Notes under the pieces: model-generated
The model's database searches: none
What the model was told of the DNA's origin: nothing
What the model saw: only the letters and a program-made list of their open reading frames with translations
DNA from: JAAYAY01 sp964429355
Lineage (GTDB): Bacteria > Planctomycetota > Planctomycetia > Pirellulales > Thermoguttaceae
Assembly: GCA_964429355.1 (NCBI GenBank)
Contig: CAYSCH010000069.1
Location: 1-31,304 of the forward strand
DNA length: 31,304 bases
Direction of reading: 5' to 3'
Part shown: positions 1-8,804 of the stretch, piece after piece
Layout: the number at the start of each line of letters is the position of its first letter
Numbering within the stretch: position 1 is the stretch's first letter
Position numbers and translations under genes: made by a program

Positions 1-2
1 TC

Positions 3-3000
3 CGCCCCGACGACGAGGGCAAGGTGAGTTTCAATTTCAAAGGCCACTCGTGGCCGAGCGTCATGGAATGGATTGCCGAGATTTCCGGGATGAGCCTCGA
101 CTGGCAGGAGTTGCCTGAAGGTTATCTCAACCTGATCACCCAGAAGAAGTTCGAAGTTGCCGAGGCGCGGGACCTGATCAATCGGCACCTGTTGGCCCGC
201 GGTTACACCATGTTGATTCAGGAGGGCGTGATCTCGGTATTCAAGATTGATTCGATCAATTCGGGCATGGTACCACGAGTGGAGCCGGACGGGTTGGCGG
301 ACCGGCAGCCGTACGAATTCGTGAAGGTATCGTTTGCGCTGGATTGGCTTCTGGCCACGGAAGCCGTTGAAGAACTCAAGCCGATGATGAGCTCGAACGG
401 CAAGCTCAGCGCCCTGGAAGCAACCAACCGACTCGAGGCGATGGACGCCGTCGTCAATCTACAGCAGATCCACGAAGTCCTTCAACAGGAGCAGTCGGAC
501 TCGGGCCAGGATCGGCTTGTGCGTGAGTTCGTGCTCAAGCACACCTCTGCCAAGGAAGTGGTGGAGCACTTGAACACGTTGTTGGGGATCGAAACGAAGA
601 AAGGTCCACCCGGACCGATGACTCCCCAGCAGATGGAGGAGATGAATCGCCAGGCGCAGATGCAGGCCGAAATGGCAAAGAACGCTGGCAAGGGCCCGTC
701 ACCGCCGAAAAAGAAGGCCGAGGTGTACCTGCTGGCCAACGAGCGGAAGAACAGCGTCGTTGTCAATGCGCCTCCCGACAAAATGGCGGTCATCTCGGAG
801 GCGGTCGAGATCCTGGACGCGTCCAGCGTGCCCGAAGAGTCGATCGTCGAGAACATCAACCGGATCCAGGTCTATCGGCTGGAAAACACCGAGCCTGAGT
901 CGGTGGTCAAGATGATTGAGGACATGGGAACGCTGGACCATACGTCGCATCTTGAGGTGGACAATGAGAACAACGCGATCATTGCCTCAGCGACGTTGGT
1001 CGATCACGTGACGATTCGGACCGTCGTCGATCGGCTGGATCGGGGGGGACGGCAATCGGTTATCCTACCGCTGGAGAAGCTCCGGGCCGAGATGGTGGTG
1101 AAGCAAATCAACTTTTTGATGGGAGGAGCTGAAGAGTCGAAGCCGGACACGCAGCGTAACGACAACAACCGAGGCTTCAACCCATTCGAGCCCTTCGAAC
1201 GCTCTTTCTCGCGATCCCGTGGTTCCCAGTCGTCGGAACACGAGGACAAATTCCGCGTCAGCCCGGACGTTAAGAACAACGCGCTGATTCTCTGGTGCAA
1301 CGAGTTCGAGCTGCGCAAGGTGGAGAACCTGATCGAGCAACTGGAGGCCATGCCCGACTCGGGAGACGGCGTCTTCGAGGTGCGGGTCTACCGGCTGAAC
1401 ACGCTCGATCCCGATCCGCTCGTGTCGACTCTGGAAGACATGGACGCGCTTGGAGTTCACGCCAGTCTGAAGGCGGACAAGGAAAGCAAATCGATCGTGG
1501 ACTATGCGACTGCGGCGGATCACAAGAAGATTCAGGACCTGATCGACCGCCTGGATGCCAGCGGGCGGAAGTTCGAGGTGGTTCAACTCCGCCGGCTCCA
1601 GGCCGATCACGTGGCGGGAACGATCGAATTCATGATGGGCGCCGCCGAGGAGAAGCAACAGCAGAATACGAGCCGCTACTACTGGGACTATTACCCGTCG
1701 AACCGAGGGAATGAGGCCGACAAGAGTGGTTTCAAGATCGACGCCGACGTTGAGAACAACCGGCTCCTGCTGCTGGCCAACGAGTCGGAAATGGCGGAGG
1801 TCATGAACCTTCTGATCAAACTGGGCGAGATACCGGCGGAGGGTGGAGATCCGTCGACCGTTCGCGTGATGGACACTTTGCCGGGGCCCGAATTGGAGAA
1901 GCTACTGAGGCAGATCGAAAAGGCTTGGCCGTCTGTGGCCCCCAATCCACTATTGTTGCCGGACAAGGATGGCGAAACGAAAGAGAAGGAGGCAAAGCCG
2001 GTGCCCGGCTTGGACAAGAAAGAGGTTCGGCCCAGCACGGCAGGGGATCCATGGTCTTCGGCGTACTTCCGTTTTGCGCAGCACGAAACACGTGTGGAAG
2101 GACCTGCTGGCGGCGGGACGGCCAGCAAGGAACCGGCCAAGGCCAATCCTCCCCAAGAGCAACCAGCGCCGCCGATCAAGAAGGCCGATGGCAACGGGGC
2201 GGCACTCGAAGATATGAAGGCCACAACCGCCGGCAAGGCCCCGGTAAGCATCACCGTGGGACCCGATGGGCGGCTGGTGATCACATCGGAGGACACGGAG
2301 GCCCTCGATCGTCTGGAGGAGCTTCTGTCGAACCTGGCGCCTGCGCGGCCCGATTACGAGATTTTCAGGCTGAAATACGCTTACGCCTCGACGGTTGCCC
2401 TCAATCTGGAAGACGTTTTTGAGGACAAGAAGGAAGAGTCGGCCGGTCGCGGACGGACGTACTACTTCTACGACTACTACGGCAGCAATGGCAACAACGA
2501 GAAAGAGGAGAAGTTCCGTCTGTCGAAACGCAAACCTCTGAAGTTCATTTCCGACTACTCGTCGAACTCGATCCTGGTCCAGAATGCCGATCCAGGACAG
2601 CTCAAGTTGATTGGCGAACTGATCGAGTTCTACGATCAGCCCGAACCGTCGGATTCCCAGTCCATTCGGAAGACCGAAGTTGTGGCCATCAAGTTCTCGA
2701 AGGCGTCCGTGATCGCGGAAACGGTCAAGGACGTCTACCGCGACCTACTGAGTGCGAACGATAAGGCACTGGCCAACAATCAGCAGAAGAACACGCCCGA
2801 GCGGGCCTTCACGTACGTTTATGACGTGGAGGACGGGGGCGACTCCTCCGATGAAGAACGAAAGACGCCGTCATTCAAGGGAATGCTCTCCCTCGGAGTG
2901 GATGACCTGTCCAACACGCTCATCGTTTCGGCACCGGCCTATTTCATTACGGACGTTCTCAAGGTTATCGAGAACCTGGTCCTTAAGGATACGGCGACCA

Positions 3001-3176
3001 CCGCGACGGACGAGGTCATACCGCTGGAGAAAGGCGTGAGCGCCTCCGAGCTCCAGAAGACCTTGATGAAGATTCTTCAGGGGCGATCCGGCGGCAAGCC
3101 GAAGGAGAACGGTAACAAGCCGCAGCCGGATCAGCCGGGTCCAGGTCCCGGCCCGGGGGGCGGGGGGCCCGGCTGA
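3..3176 (+). CDS. Secretin-N (ring-domain) repeat protein, 5' partial
   Basis: The reading frame is open to the left edge, so the GTG at 24 is probably internal: the first residues already lie inside a domain of the kind found near the N-terminus of planctomycete 'GspD-like' proteins. Counting from 24, similar alpha/beta modules begin near residues 170, 281, 347, 453, 517, 610, 778, 886 and 996. Each opens with a strand plus a helix of the AxxVxxxL type and ends in an NxxxxxA strand followed by an LIxxLD-like helix, as in secretin N1-N3 ring domains. Loops inside several modules are rich in Tyr, Asp and Asn (near residues 549, 810 and 927). There is no C-terminal secretin beta-barrel; the protein ends in a Pro/Gly tail. 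Family knowledge suggests a periplasmic ring or scaffold role in secretion or pilus-like machinery, but the missing barrel means it cannot itself form the outer-membrane channel. The specific function is unknown. Confidence 0.8.
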   Translation, partial: RPDDEGKVSFNFKGHSWPSVMEWIAEISGMSLDWQELPEGYLNLITQKKFEVAEARDLINRHLLARGYTMLIQEGVISVFKIDSINSGMVPRVEPDGLADRQPYEFVKVSFALDWLLATEAVEELKPMMSSNGKLSALEATNRLEAMDAVVNLQQIHEVLQQEQSDSGQDRLVREFVLKHTSAKEVVEHLNTLLGIETKKGPPGPMTPQQMEEMNRQAQMQAEMAKNAGKGPSPPKKKAEVYLLANERKNSVVVNAPPDKMAVISEAVEILDASSVPEESIVENINRIQVYRLENTEPESVVKMIEDMGTLDHTSHLEVDNENNAIIASATLVDHVTIRTVVDRLDRGGRQSVILPLEKLRAEMVVKQINFLMGGAEESKPDTQRNDNNRGFNPFEPFERSFSRSRGSQSSEHEDKFRVSPDVKNNALILWCNEFELRKVENLIEQLEAMPDSGDGVFEVRVYRLNTLDPDPLVSTLEDMDALGVHASLKADKESKSIVDYATAADHKKIQDLIDRLDASGRKFEVVQLRRLQADHVAGTIEFMMGAAEEKQQQNTSRYYWDYYPSNRGNEADKSGFKIDADVENNRLLLLANESEMAEVMNLLIKLGEIPAEGGDPSTVRVMDTLPGPELEKLLRQIEKAWPSVAPNPLLLPDKDGETKEKEAKPVPGLDKKEVRPSTAGDPWSSAYFRFAQHETRVEGPAGGGTASKEPAKANPPQEQPAPPIKKADGNGAALEDMKATTAGKAPVSITVGPDGRLVITSEDTEALDRLEELLSNLAPARPDYEIFRLKYAYASTVALNLEDVFEDKKEESAGRGRTYYFYDYYGSNGNNEKEEKFRLSKRKPLKFISDYSSNSILVQNADPGQLKLIGELIEFYDQPEPSDSQSIRKTEVVAIKFSKASVIAETVKDVYRDLLSANDKALANNQQKNTPERAFTYVYDVEDGGDSSDEERKTPSFKGMLSLGVDDLSNTLIVSAPAYFITDVLKVIENLVLKDTATTATDEVIPLEKGVSASELQKTLMKILQGRSGGKPKENGNKPQPDQPGPGPGPGGGGPG

Positions 3177-3206
3177 ACTCGACTGAACCCTCGCCAAGAA
3201 AAGCCG

Positions 3207-3240
3207 CACGCGGTGTCTCAACGGAGCAAGACACCGCGTG
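3207..3240. terminator. Bidirectional hairpin between convergent genes
   Basis: A 12-bp perfect inverted repeat (3207-3218 and 3229-3240, loop of 10 nt) lies between the end of the secretin-N gene and the end of the chemoreceptor gene, which converge here. No T tract follows on either strand, so intrinsic termination is inferred from position and stem strength only. Confidence 0.6.
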
Positions 3241-3270
3241 GCGGAAGGGGAAGGAACCTGTTTGATCGCG

Positions 3271-5410
3271 TCAGACGGCGGCTTCCTCCTGGCGGCCTGG
3301 TGTCCTGAGGTGGGAGGCGTCACCGGTCTTGAACCGGGCGACCACCTCGCGGAGCGTTGCGGCCTGAGCTCCGAGTTCTTCGCTGCTGGAGGCCATTTCC
3401 TCGCTGCCGGCGGCCGTTTGCTCGGTAACTTCGGCCACGCCCTGAATTGCTGCGGAAACCTCACGGGCGTTGTTGGCCTGCTCGAGGGTGGCGGAGGCTA
3501 TCTGGGAAATCATGGCCGCTGTCGACTCCACTCCCCCGACGATTTTCTCGAGGGCCTTTCCCGTCTCCTCGCTGAGGCGGGCACCTTCGGCAACCCGTTG
3601 TGACGATTCCTTGATCAGTCCGGAAATCTCACCGGCCGCCCGGTTGGATCGCTCGGCGAGTTTGCGTACCTCGTCGGCCACGACGGCGAAGCCCATTCCA
3701 TGTTCACCGGCCCGGGCCGCCTCAATAGCAGCATTGAGGGCGAGCAAATTCGTCTGGCTGGCGATCTCGGAGATCACCTGGATGATCTCGCTGATCTGTT
3801 CGGAACTGGTGCGGATCAATTCCATGGCCTCGATCGACTTGGCGACGGCGGAACCGCCGGATCTGGCCAGAGAGTTTGTGTCGCCGGCAACCTTGTTGGC
3901 GTTTTCGGCATTGTTTTTGACGGCGTCGATACTTTGAGTGAGTTGCTCGATGGAAGCCGTCATTTCCTCCACGGTGGCGCTCTGGGTCTGGGCGCCCATC
4001 GCCAGGGTTTGAGAGCTTTCGGCNNNNNNNNNNGCTTTCGGCGATCACACGGCTCCCGTCGTTGAATTGAGCGGCACTCTCGGTAACCTGTCCGATAATG
4101 GACGACAGATCGTGCAGCATACGGGCGATTCCCGCGGCAAGTTCGTCGATGGCGCCGTGACCTTCGACGGTGATGGGTTGCGTCAGGTCACCTTCGGCGG
4201 CGGCGGCAACCACTTCGAGCAAGCGGTCGACCTTGCGCCGCATTTCCTCAGCTTCGCGCCGTTCCTGCTCTGCCTGCTGGCGTTCCTCTTCGGCCCGTTG
4301 ATCATTGAGCCGTTGTTGTTCCTCGGCTCGTTGTCGTTCGATCTCCGCAAGTTCGCTCTTGCGGCGTTGATCTTCCTCGGCGGCCATCCGTTCGGCCTGG
4401 GCTTTTTCTTCTTGAGCCTTCTTTTCGCGTTCGGCGGCCTCGCGGATGCCGTCGAAGGCCTTTCGGGTGTTGGCAATCGACGTATTGATGGCTTCCGCCA
4501 TCCGGCCCAATTCGTCCCTGCTGCGTACGTTGGCGGGCTTGGTGAAATCCTGATTGGCCAGGGCAGTCACGCTCGCCACGCACGCGGCGATCGGTCTGGT
4601 AATCCGCCTGGAGACGGACAAACCGACAGCGATCAAGGCGATGGCGGCGACGACGCCGATTCCGACGAAAAGCACGGTTCTCTGGAAGGCGGAGACCTTG
4701 ACGGCTTCGGCCACCGAGAGAACGGAGTCCTTCTTCTCCGCCATTCTTGCCTGCTGCTGATTGATGCGTCCCTTCTTCGATTCCACGTTCGCCAGGGCGG
4801 CCTGGACGGCGGTGTTTTGGGCCTGTTGGAGCTGGTCGATCACATCGCGCATCGCGTTGAACGACTTGTAGGCCGAGCCCGTATCACTCGCCTTGCGGGC
4901 GAACAGGAGTTTTTTCGGGTCTTTGCTGTTTTCGATCACCTTCCGCGTCGCGTCGCGCCACTCATCGAATGCCGGCGAGAAGGTGGCGTAGAGGTTCTTC
5001 GTCGCGTCCGTGTCGAAGTGCTCCGAAGCGGCCTGGAGCCTCTGCCACGCCTGGTCGATATTCTCTTGGTTGGATGCGTCAGCATCCGCGGTCTCTTCTT
5101 CCGTGGAAGCCACGAGTACCTGTTTTTCCGCGATCACCGCCTGGTGGACATCGCGGTCGGCTTCGAGCATCAGTTCGATGCTGTGCTGCAGATTCTGCAG
5201 ACGGACGATGTCGGTATTGATCAAGGGAAGCATGTCGTTGTCGATCAGGGGTGTGATTTCCTCGTCGATCAGAACCAGGAATTCGTCGTTGACGATCACG
5301 TCCAGGTTCTGGGTCAGCGTTCGCAACGTCTGCCACCCCACCACGATCAGCAGGGCCAAGGCGAGAACGGAGAGTCCTACCATTGCGAGGATTTTCTGTT
5401 TGACGCTCAT
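3271..5410 (-). CDS. Methyl-accepting chemotaxis protein, interrupted by assembly gap
   Basis: This is a transmembrane chemoreceptor that would control a CheA kinase. Collapsing the gap (see 4024-4033) gives one frame of about 706 residues. In order: TM1 near 8-30; a helical periplasmic domain to about 242, resembling 4HB/HBM bundles rather than Cache; TM2 near 244-264; a HAMP domain (ITRPIAA onward); a long Glu/Arg/Gln-rich coiled coil at about 318-395; a second HAMP-like segment (GDLTQPI); and the signalling hairpin with its conserved tip near 540-575 (ASQTNLLALNAAIEAARAGE). Gln/Glu-rich helices on both sides of the tip could carry methylation sites. The ATG at 5410 has a GGAGAGGG-type ribosome site upstream. 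It lies 98 nt downstream of the Cache protein gene on the same strand, so co-transcription and a shared signal are likely. The C-terminus shows no CheR-binding pentapeptide of the NWETF type. Confidence 0.9.
4024..4033. other. Assembly gap (10 N), probably artificial
   Basis: Ten N residues interrupt the chemoreceptor gene. The nine bases before the gap (4015-4023, GCTTTCGGC) are identical to the nine bases after it (4034-4042). Merging the two copies and dropping the N run removes 19 bases, which brings the two chemoreceptor frames into register and gives a normal receptor sequence (VIAESSQTLAMGAQTQ) across the join. Confidence 0.9.
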
Positions 5411-5508
5411 CTTTCATCCCTCTCCGGGTCAGTTCGAGGAAAGGCCGGAACGGGCGGCCAGGAAGATTCCAGACGCACCCGCCCGTCAAGAAATCCGTGA
5501 ATTACCGA

Positions 5509-6126
5509 CTAGATGCTGTCGACAGCCAGGCCGAAGGTAACGGCACCGATTACGTTCCCGTTTTCATCACAAATGGGCAGAGAAATCTGCTGCATCGTCC
5601 GGCTCGACGACTTGTCCATTTTGTTCTTGGCGATGTCGACTCCCCCCTGGCCTTCCTTGTAGGAGTTCTGCCATTTCGGCTCGTCACCCTGCCAGTAATC
5701 GCTGGTCAATTCATTCTGGCCGACATTGGCGCCCTGGTTATCCATGACAAAGGTTTCGGCGATGGCGGGCTTGGCCGACGCAATCGAGCGAATTTCGGCC
5801 GCGCAGGGATTATTCAATAGTTCCTTCTGAATCGGCAACTCTTCCTCGGCATCGGCCCAGGTCTGGTCGGTCTTCTTGATTTCGTCAAGAGTCATGCCCT
5901 TCGCATTCTGAGCCTGAACGGCCTCGACAAACACCGGGTTCGTGCAAAGGGGCAGCAAGGTCTCTTTGATAAACGCTTTGACCTCGGGCGAGGCATCCGC
6001 ACTGCCATCGATCAGCGAAACCAGCCTCTGCTTCAACTGAGAAACCGAGTCGCTCTCCGCCATGGCGTGGGAAGTAACGGCCAGTAAGGCAAGGGCAGCC
6101 ACCAGGGCAATAGTCAACTTCTTCAT
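5509..6126 (-). CDS. Periplasmic single-Cache (PDC-type) sensor domain protein
   Basis: A 205-residue exported protein with a Sec signal peptide (MKKLTIALVAALALLAVTSHAMA, cleaved near residue 23) and no other membrane segment. The rest matches a stand-alone Cache/PDC fold: an N-terminal helix, a VMDNQGANV strand, a TSDYWQGDEPKW segment typical of these sensors, and a closing ISLPICDENGNVIGAVTFG strand pair. The ATG at 6126 is preferred over the upstream GTG at 6132 because GAGGAG lies 7 nt before the ATG and only 1 nt before the GTG. The gene sits directly upstream of the chemoreceptor, whose own periplasmic part is helical. The inferred role is a soluble ligand-binding protein that reports to that receptor. 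The ligand is unknown; small carboxylates or amino acids are common for this fold. Two Cys residues (PLCTN and NNPCA) could form a disulfide. Confidence 0.78.
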   Translation of the reverse strand: MKKLTIALVAALALLAVTSHAMAESDSVSQLKQRLVSLIDGSADASPEVKAFIKETLLPLCTNPVFVEAVQAQNAKGMTLDEIKKTDQTWADAEEELPIQKELLNNPCAAEIRSIASAKPAIAETFVMDNQGANVGQNELTSDYWQGDEPKWQNSYKEGQGGVDIAKNKMDKSSSRTMQQISLPICDENGNVIGAVTFGLAVDSI

Positions 6127-6726
6127 GGTCACACTCCTCGCAAGAGAATTGTGTTCTGTAATGGGGATCTGTGCAGGCGGGCCTGCCGTATGTCGCCTGT
6201 CGGCCGGAATCGAGTTCGCACCCCCCAGAAAGGCAAGCCTCCGGGCAGTGCGTTATTCCTGACAGGGACATTCCGTTTTCTGAGAACTGCGCGACAAACG
6301 CCCCCCTGCTTATCCCGCCGGAAGGGTCATGCCCGGCTTACGGGTGAGTGGTGTGAATCTGGAGCGATTCTTCCGGTGGTGGGGAACTAAAGAACTGTAG
6401 GTTGACAAATCGTGTCGGCGCGAAGTCAACGGCGAGATTTTGGAAAATCTCAGTGGTGGCCGCCGATAATGTTGCCGCCACTGGCGCAAACCGTCTGATG
6501 GCGCGACCTCGCCGGCATTTATTGGTACAAACCACGTGCTATCGATGCTCGAAATCTCTCCCTATCGCCGAAATCGGTTGTTGAGGGAACTGTCGAGGAG
6601 GGCCGCCATTATGTGTGTTGCTGCCATTGCCGCCGCCCAGTCGGACGGCCGTTTTCCCGGCTCGCACAGTAACTAACCCAACACATAAAACCTATGCGAT
6701 TGGTATGGTTTAAGGAGAAATGTCCC
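6127..6726. other. Intergenic region between divergent genes
   Basis: About 600 bp separate the divergent Cache-protein and porin genes, so promoters for both should lie here. A TTGACA at 6402-6407 has no good -10 at the right distance. GTTGAC (6401-6406) and GTCAAC (6425-6430) form a spaced palindrome that could be an operator, but this is weak. No coding frame, tRNA or riboswitch is supported. Confidence 0.5.
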
Positions 6727-8151
6727 ATGAACGGAACGAGGTACCGGAGAGCAGCATTGGGATTGGCTGCTGCCGTGATGATTGTTGGGATTATGCCAGC
6801 CCACGCCCAGGTATTAATGCCCCTGCCGCCAACCGATTCCGAATCGGGCTACTCCTCCGTTGCCTATGGGCGTCCCTCGGAGGGCCCCGGCGACGGAATC
6901 CAGTTGGCCTCGGTGGACGCCCCTGCGGCTCCGGAAGCGAGCCTGGCGAGCCAAATTGCGGATCTGAAAGCCTGGCAGGCGAGAGTCGAAGCGGCCCAGG
7001 CTGCCGACAAGAAGAAAGCAGCTTCCGCCCCGTCGATGAAGATTGGCGGCCAGATTTTCCTTGATACGGCGATGTTCTCGCAGAATGCCGACAGCGTGGG
7101 TCAAGTCGGCGACGTTGAGAACGGAACCGAGTTACGAGCAGCATGGCTCGATTTCTCGGGAGCTGCGTTCAACGTCATCGGTTACAAGTTTCAATTTGAC
7201 CTGGCCGGTCAGACCAGTATCAAGGACATGTTTCTCGAGGTCCAAGAGCTGCCGGTTCTCAGCACGGTTCGGATCGGTCACTTCAAGGAACCCTTCGGGA
7301 TGGAGCAACAGACTTCCATCAAGTACATACCGTTCATGGAACGGCCTCTTACCGACACGATTTTCGTTCCCGCCCGCAACATCGGTGTGATGGCTTTTGA
7401 CTGCACCGACAACGAACGGATGACCTGGGCGATCGGTGCGTTCGCCAGCGAGCAAGACGACAAACCTCCAATCACCCAGGAAGATCACGCGGGGACCGCG
7501 GTGACGATGCGTGCCACCTTTCTCCCCTGGTACGACGAGGCATCGCAAGGTCGTGGCCTGCTGCACACGGGCGTTGCGTACAGTTATCGTGCAGTTGGCG
7601 ATGAGACTGTGCGACTCCGAAGTCGCCCCGAAGCCCACCTCGGCCCTTACGTCGCCGACACGGGTGTGTTGAACGTGGACAACTTCCAGCTCCTCGGCGC
7701 CGAACTGGCTTACGTCTATGGTCCATTTTCCGCCCAATCGGAAGTCTACCGGGCCAACCTCGACATGATCGGCGCGCCGAGCGTTGACATGGACGGGTGC
7801 TACTTCTTGTGCAGTTATTTCCTCACCGGAGAGTCGCGTCCTTACAAGCGGGCGGCTGGAACGTTCGATCGTGTGAGGCCGTTCGAGAACTTCTTCCGCG
7901 TTCGCGGGGAAGACGGCTGCGCGATTACCGGCAAAGGGGCGTGGGAAGTCCTGTATCGTTATTCCTATGTCGACCTTAACGACGGAGCCGTGGCCGGCGG
8001 GCGAGTCGGCGATCACACCATCGGACTGAACTGGTACCTCACCCCCTATACACGAATGATGTTCAACTATGTTCATTCCGAGGCCGATCGCGGCGTGTTG
8101 GATGACGGCAGGATGGACATCGTCGAGATGCGGGCGCAAGTTGACTTCTGA
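6727..8151 (+). CDS. OprO/OprP-like outer-membrane porin
   Basis: A 474-residue outer-membrane beta-barrel of the phosphate-selective porin O/P family, a group also common in planctomycetes. The ATG at 6727 is chosen because AAGGAG (6712-6717) lies 9 nt upstream and because it starts a clean signal peptide ending in MPAHA. The in-frame ATG at 6694 would add 11 residues and has no ribosome site. After a Ser/Pro-rich linker and a short helix (LKAWQARVEAAQAADKKK) comes the barrel: GGQIFLDTAMF, then paired strands including the family hallmark VRIGHFKEPFGMEQ with FMERPL shortly after, and PARNIGVM. The last residue is Phe (QVDF), as expected for a BAM substrate. Substrate selectivity cannot be read from the family name. 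The next gene starts 36 nt downstream on the same strand. Confidence 0.85.
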   Translation: MNGTRYRRAALGLAAAVMIVGIMPAHAQVLMPLPPTDSESGYSSVAYGRPSEGPGDGIQLASVDAPAAPEASLASQIADLKAWQARVEAAQAADKKKAASAPSMKIGGQIFLDTAMFSQNADSVGQVGDVENGTELRAAWLDFSGAAFNVIGYKFQFDLAGQTSIKDMFLEVQELPVLSTVRIGHFKEPFGMEQQTSIKYIPFMERPLTDTIFVPARNIGVMAFDCTDNERMTWAIGAFASEQDDKPPITQEDHAGTAVTMRATFLPWYDEASQGRGLLHTGVAYSYRAVGDETVRLRSRPEAHLGPYVADTGVLNVDNFQLLGAELAYVYGPFSAQSEVYRANLDMIGAPSVDMDGCYFLCSYFLTGESRPYKRAAGTFDRVRPFENFFRVRGEDGCAITGKGAWEVLYRYSYVDLNDGAVAGGRVGDHTIGLNWYLTPYTRMMFNYVHSEADRGVLDDGRMDIVEMRAQVDF

Positions 8152-8187
8152 GGAAGTCGCCACACGATTCTCATGGAGACAATCAAC

Positions 8188-8748
8188 ATGAAAACACTGA
8201 TACTGACTGTTAGCATCAGCCTCCTGTTTGCAGGCAGTCTTGTTGCCGGCGATTGCGGCCCCGACGGCGGTGAACCGCAATGCTGCAGCAAGTGCGGAGG
8301 AACCGCGAGCTGTCAGATCGTCTGTGAAACGGCCAAGGTCAAGAAGACGGTCTGGACGGTCGAATGCGAGGAGTTCTGCCCCCTGTTGCCGGGATGCGGC
8401 ATCCTGGGCAGCCTTTGTTTCTCGGGCTGTGGCAAGGACTGCGACTGCGGTTCTTGCGGTTCGTGCGATTCGAGCGCCAGCTGTGGAAAGGACTCGTGCG
8501 ATCCGTGTGCATCACTCCAACGGCCTATGCACCCGCCGAAATGCGGAAAGGTCCGCACCAAGAAGATCCTGGTCAAGAAGGAGATCACCTGCGAAGTTCC
8601 CGTCTACAAAACGGTGGTCGTGTGCTCGGGCGGTTGCGGGGTGTGTGGCACCCTCGAGGCCGGCCAACAAGCGGCACCGGTTCCGGCCAAACAGACGGCA
8701 ACTGCGGCTCCATTACCCCCCGTTGTACCAATTGTCCTGCATCGTTAA
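8188..8748 (+). CDS. Secreted Cys-rich protein, planctomycete type
   Basis: A 186-residue exported protein of unknown function. The ATG at 8188 is chosen over 8173 because GGAG (8175-8178) is 9 nt upstream and because it opens a compact signal peptide ending ...GSLVAG. The mature part has more than 25 Cys residues in CxxC, CC and CxC patterns (for example CCSKCGG, CDCGSCGSCDS), then a paired-basic segment with KVRTKKILVKKEITCEVPVYK, and a Pro/Ala tail. Cys density of this kind suggests a disulfide-linked extracellular or cell-surface protein, or metal binding. A similar KKTVWTVECEEFC-type motif recurs in planctomycete hypothetical proteins to my knowledge. It probably shares a transcript with the porin and is followed by a hairpin terminator. 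Confidence 0.72.
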   Translation: MKTLILTVSISLLFAGSLVAGDCGPDGGEPQCCSKCGGTASCQIVCETAKVKKTVWTVECEEFCPLLPGCGILGSLCFSGCGKDCDCGSCGSCDSSASCGKDSCDPCASLQRPMHPPKCGKVRTKKILVKKEITCEVPVYKTVVVCSGGCGVCGTLEAGQQAAPVPAKQTATAAPLPPVVPIVLHR

Positions 8749-8769
8749 GCCCTTGTGCAATCGCCAAAG

Positions 8770-8804
8770 AAATGGCCGTCCGGTCTTGCGACCGGCGGCC
8801 ATTT
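8770..8804 (+). terminator. Rho-independent-type terminator after Cys-rich protein gene
   Basis: A strong hairpin starting 22 nt after the stop codon: 8770-8778 pairs with 8796-8804 (9 bp) and 8780-8785 with 8790-8795 (6 bp), with one bulged T at 8779 and a TTGC loop. The downstream T run is poor (TTTCTATTGG). Confidence 0.7.

Noticed and set aside
4015..4042. Frameshift or pseudogene in the chemoreceptor
   Set aside because: The frame change is fully explained by the 9-bp duplicated overlap plus the N run.
6401..6430. GTTGAC/GTCAAC spaced palindrome as an operator
   Set aside because: Arms of only six bases with an 18-nt centre; too weak to call without conservation.
7132..8280. 382-residue open frame on the minus strand
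   Set aside because: Antisense to the porin, which has a signal peptide and family motifs; no domain is seen in the antisense frame.
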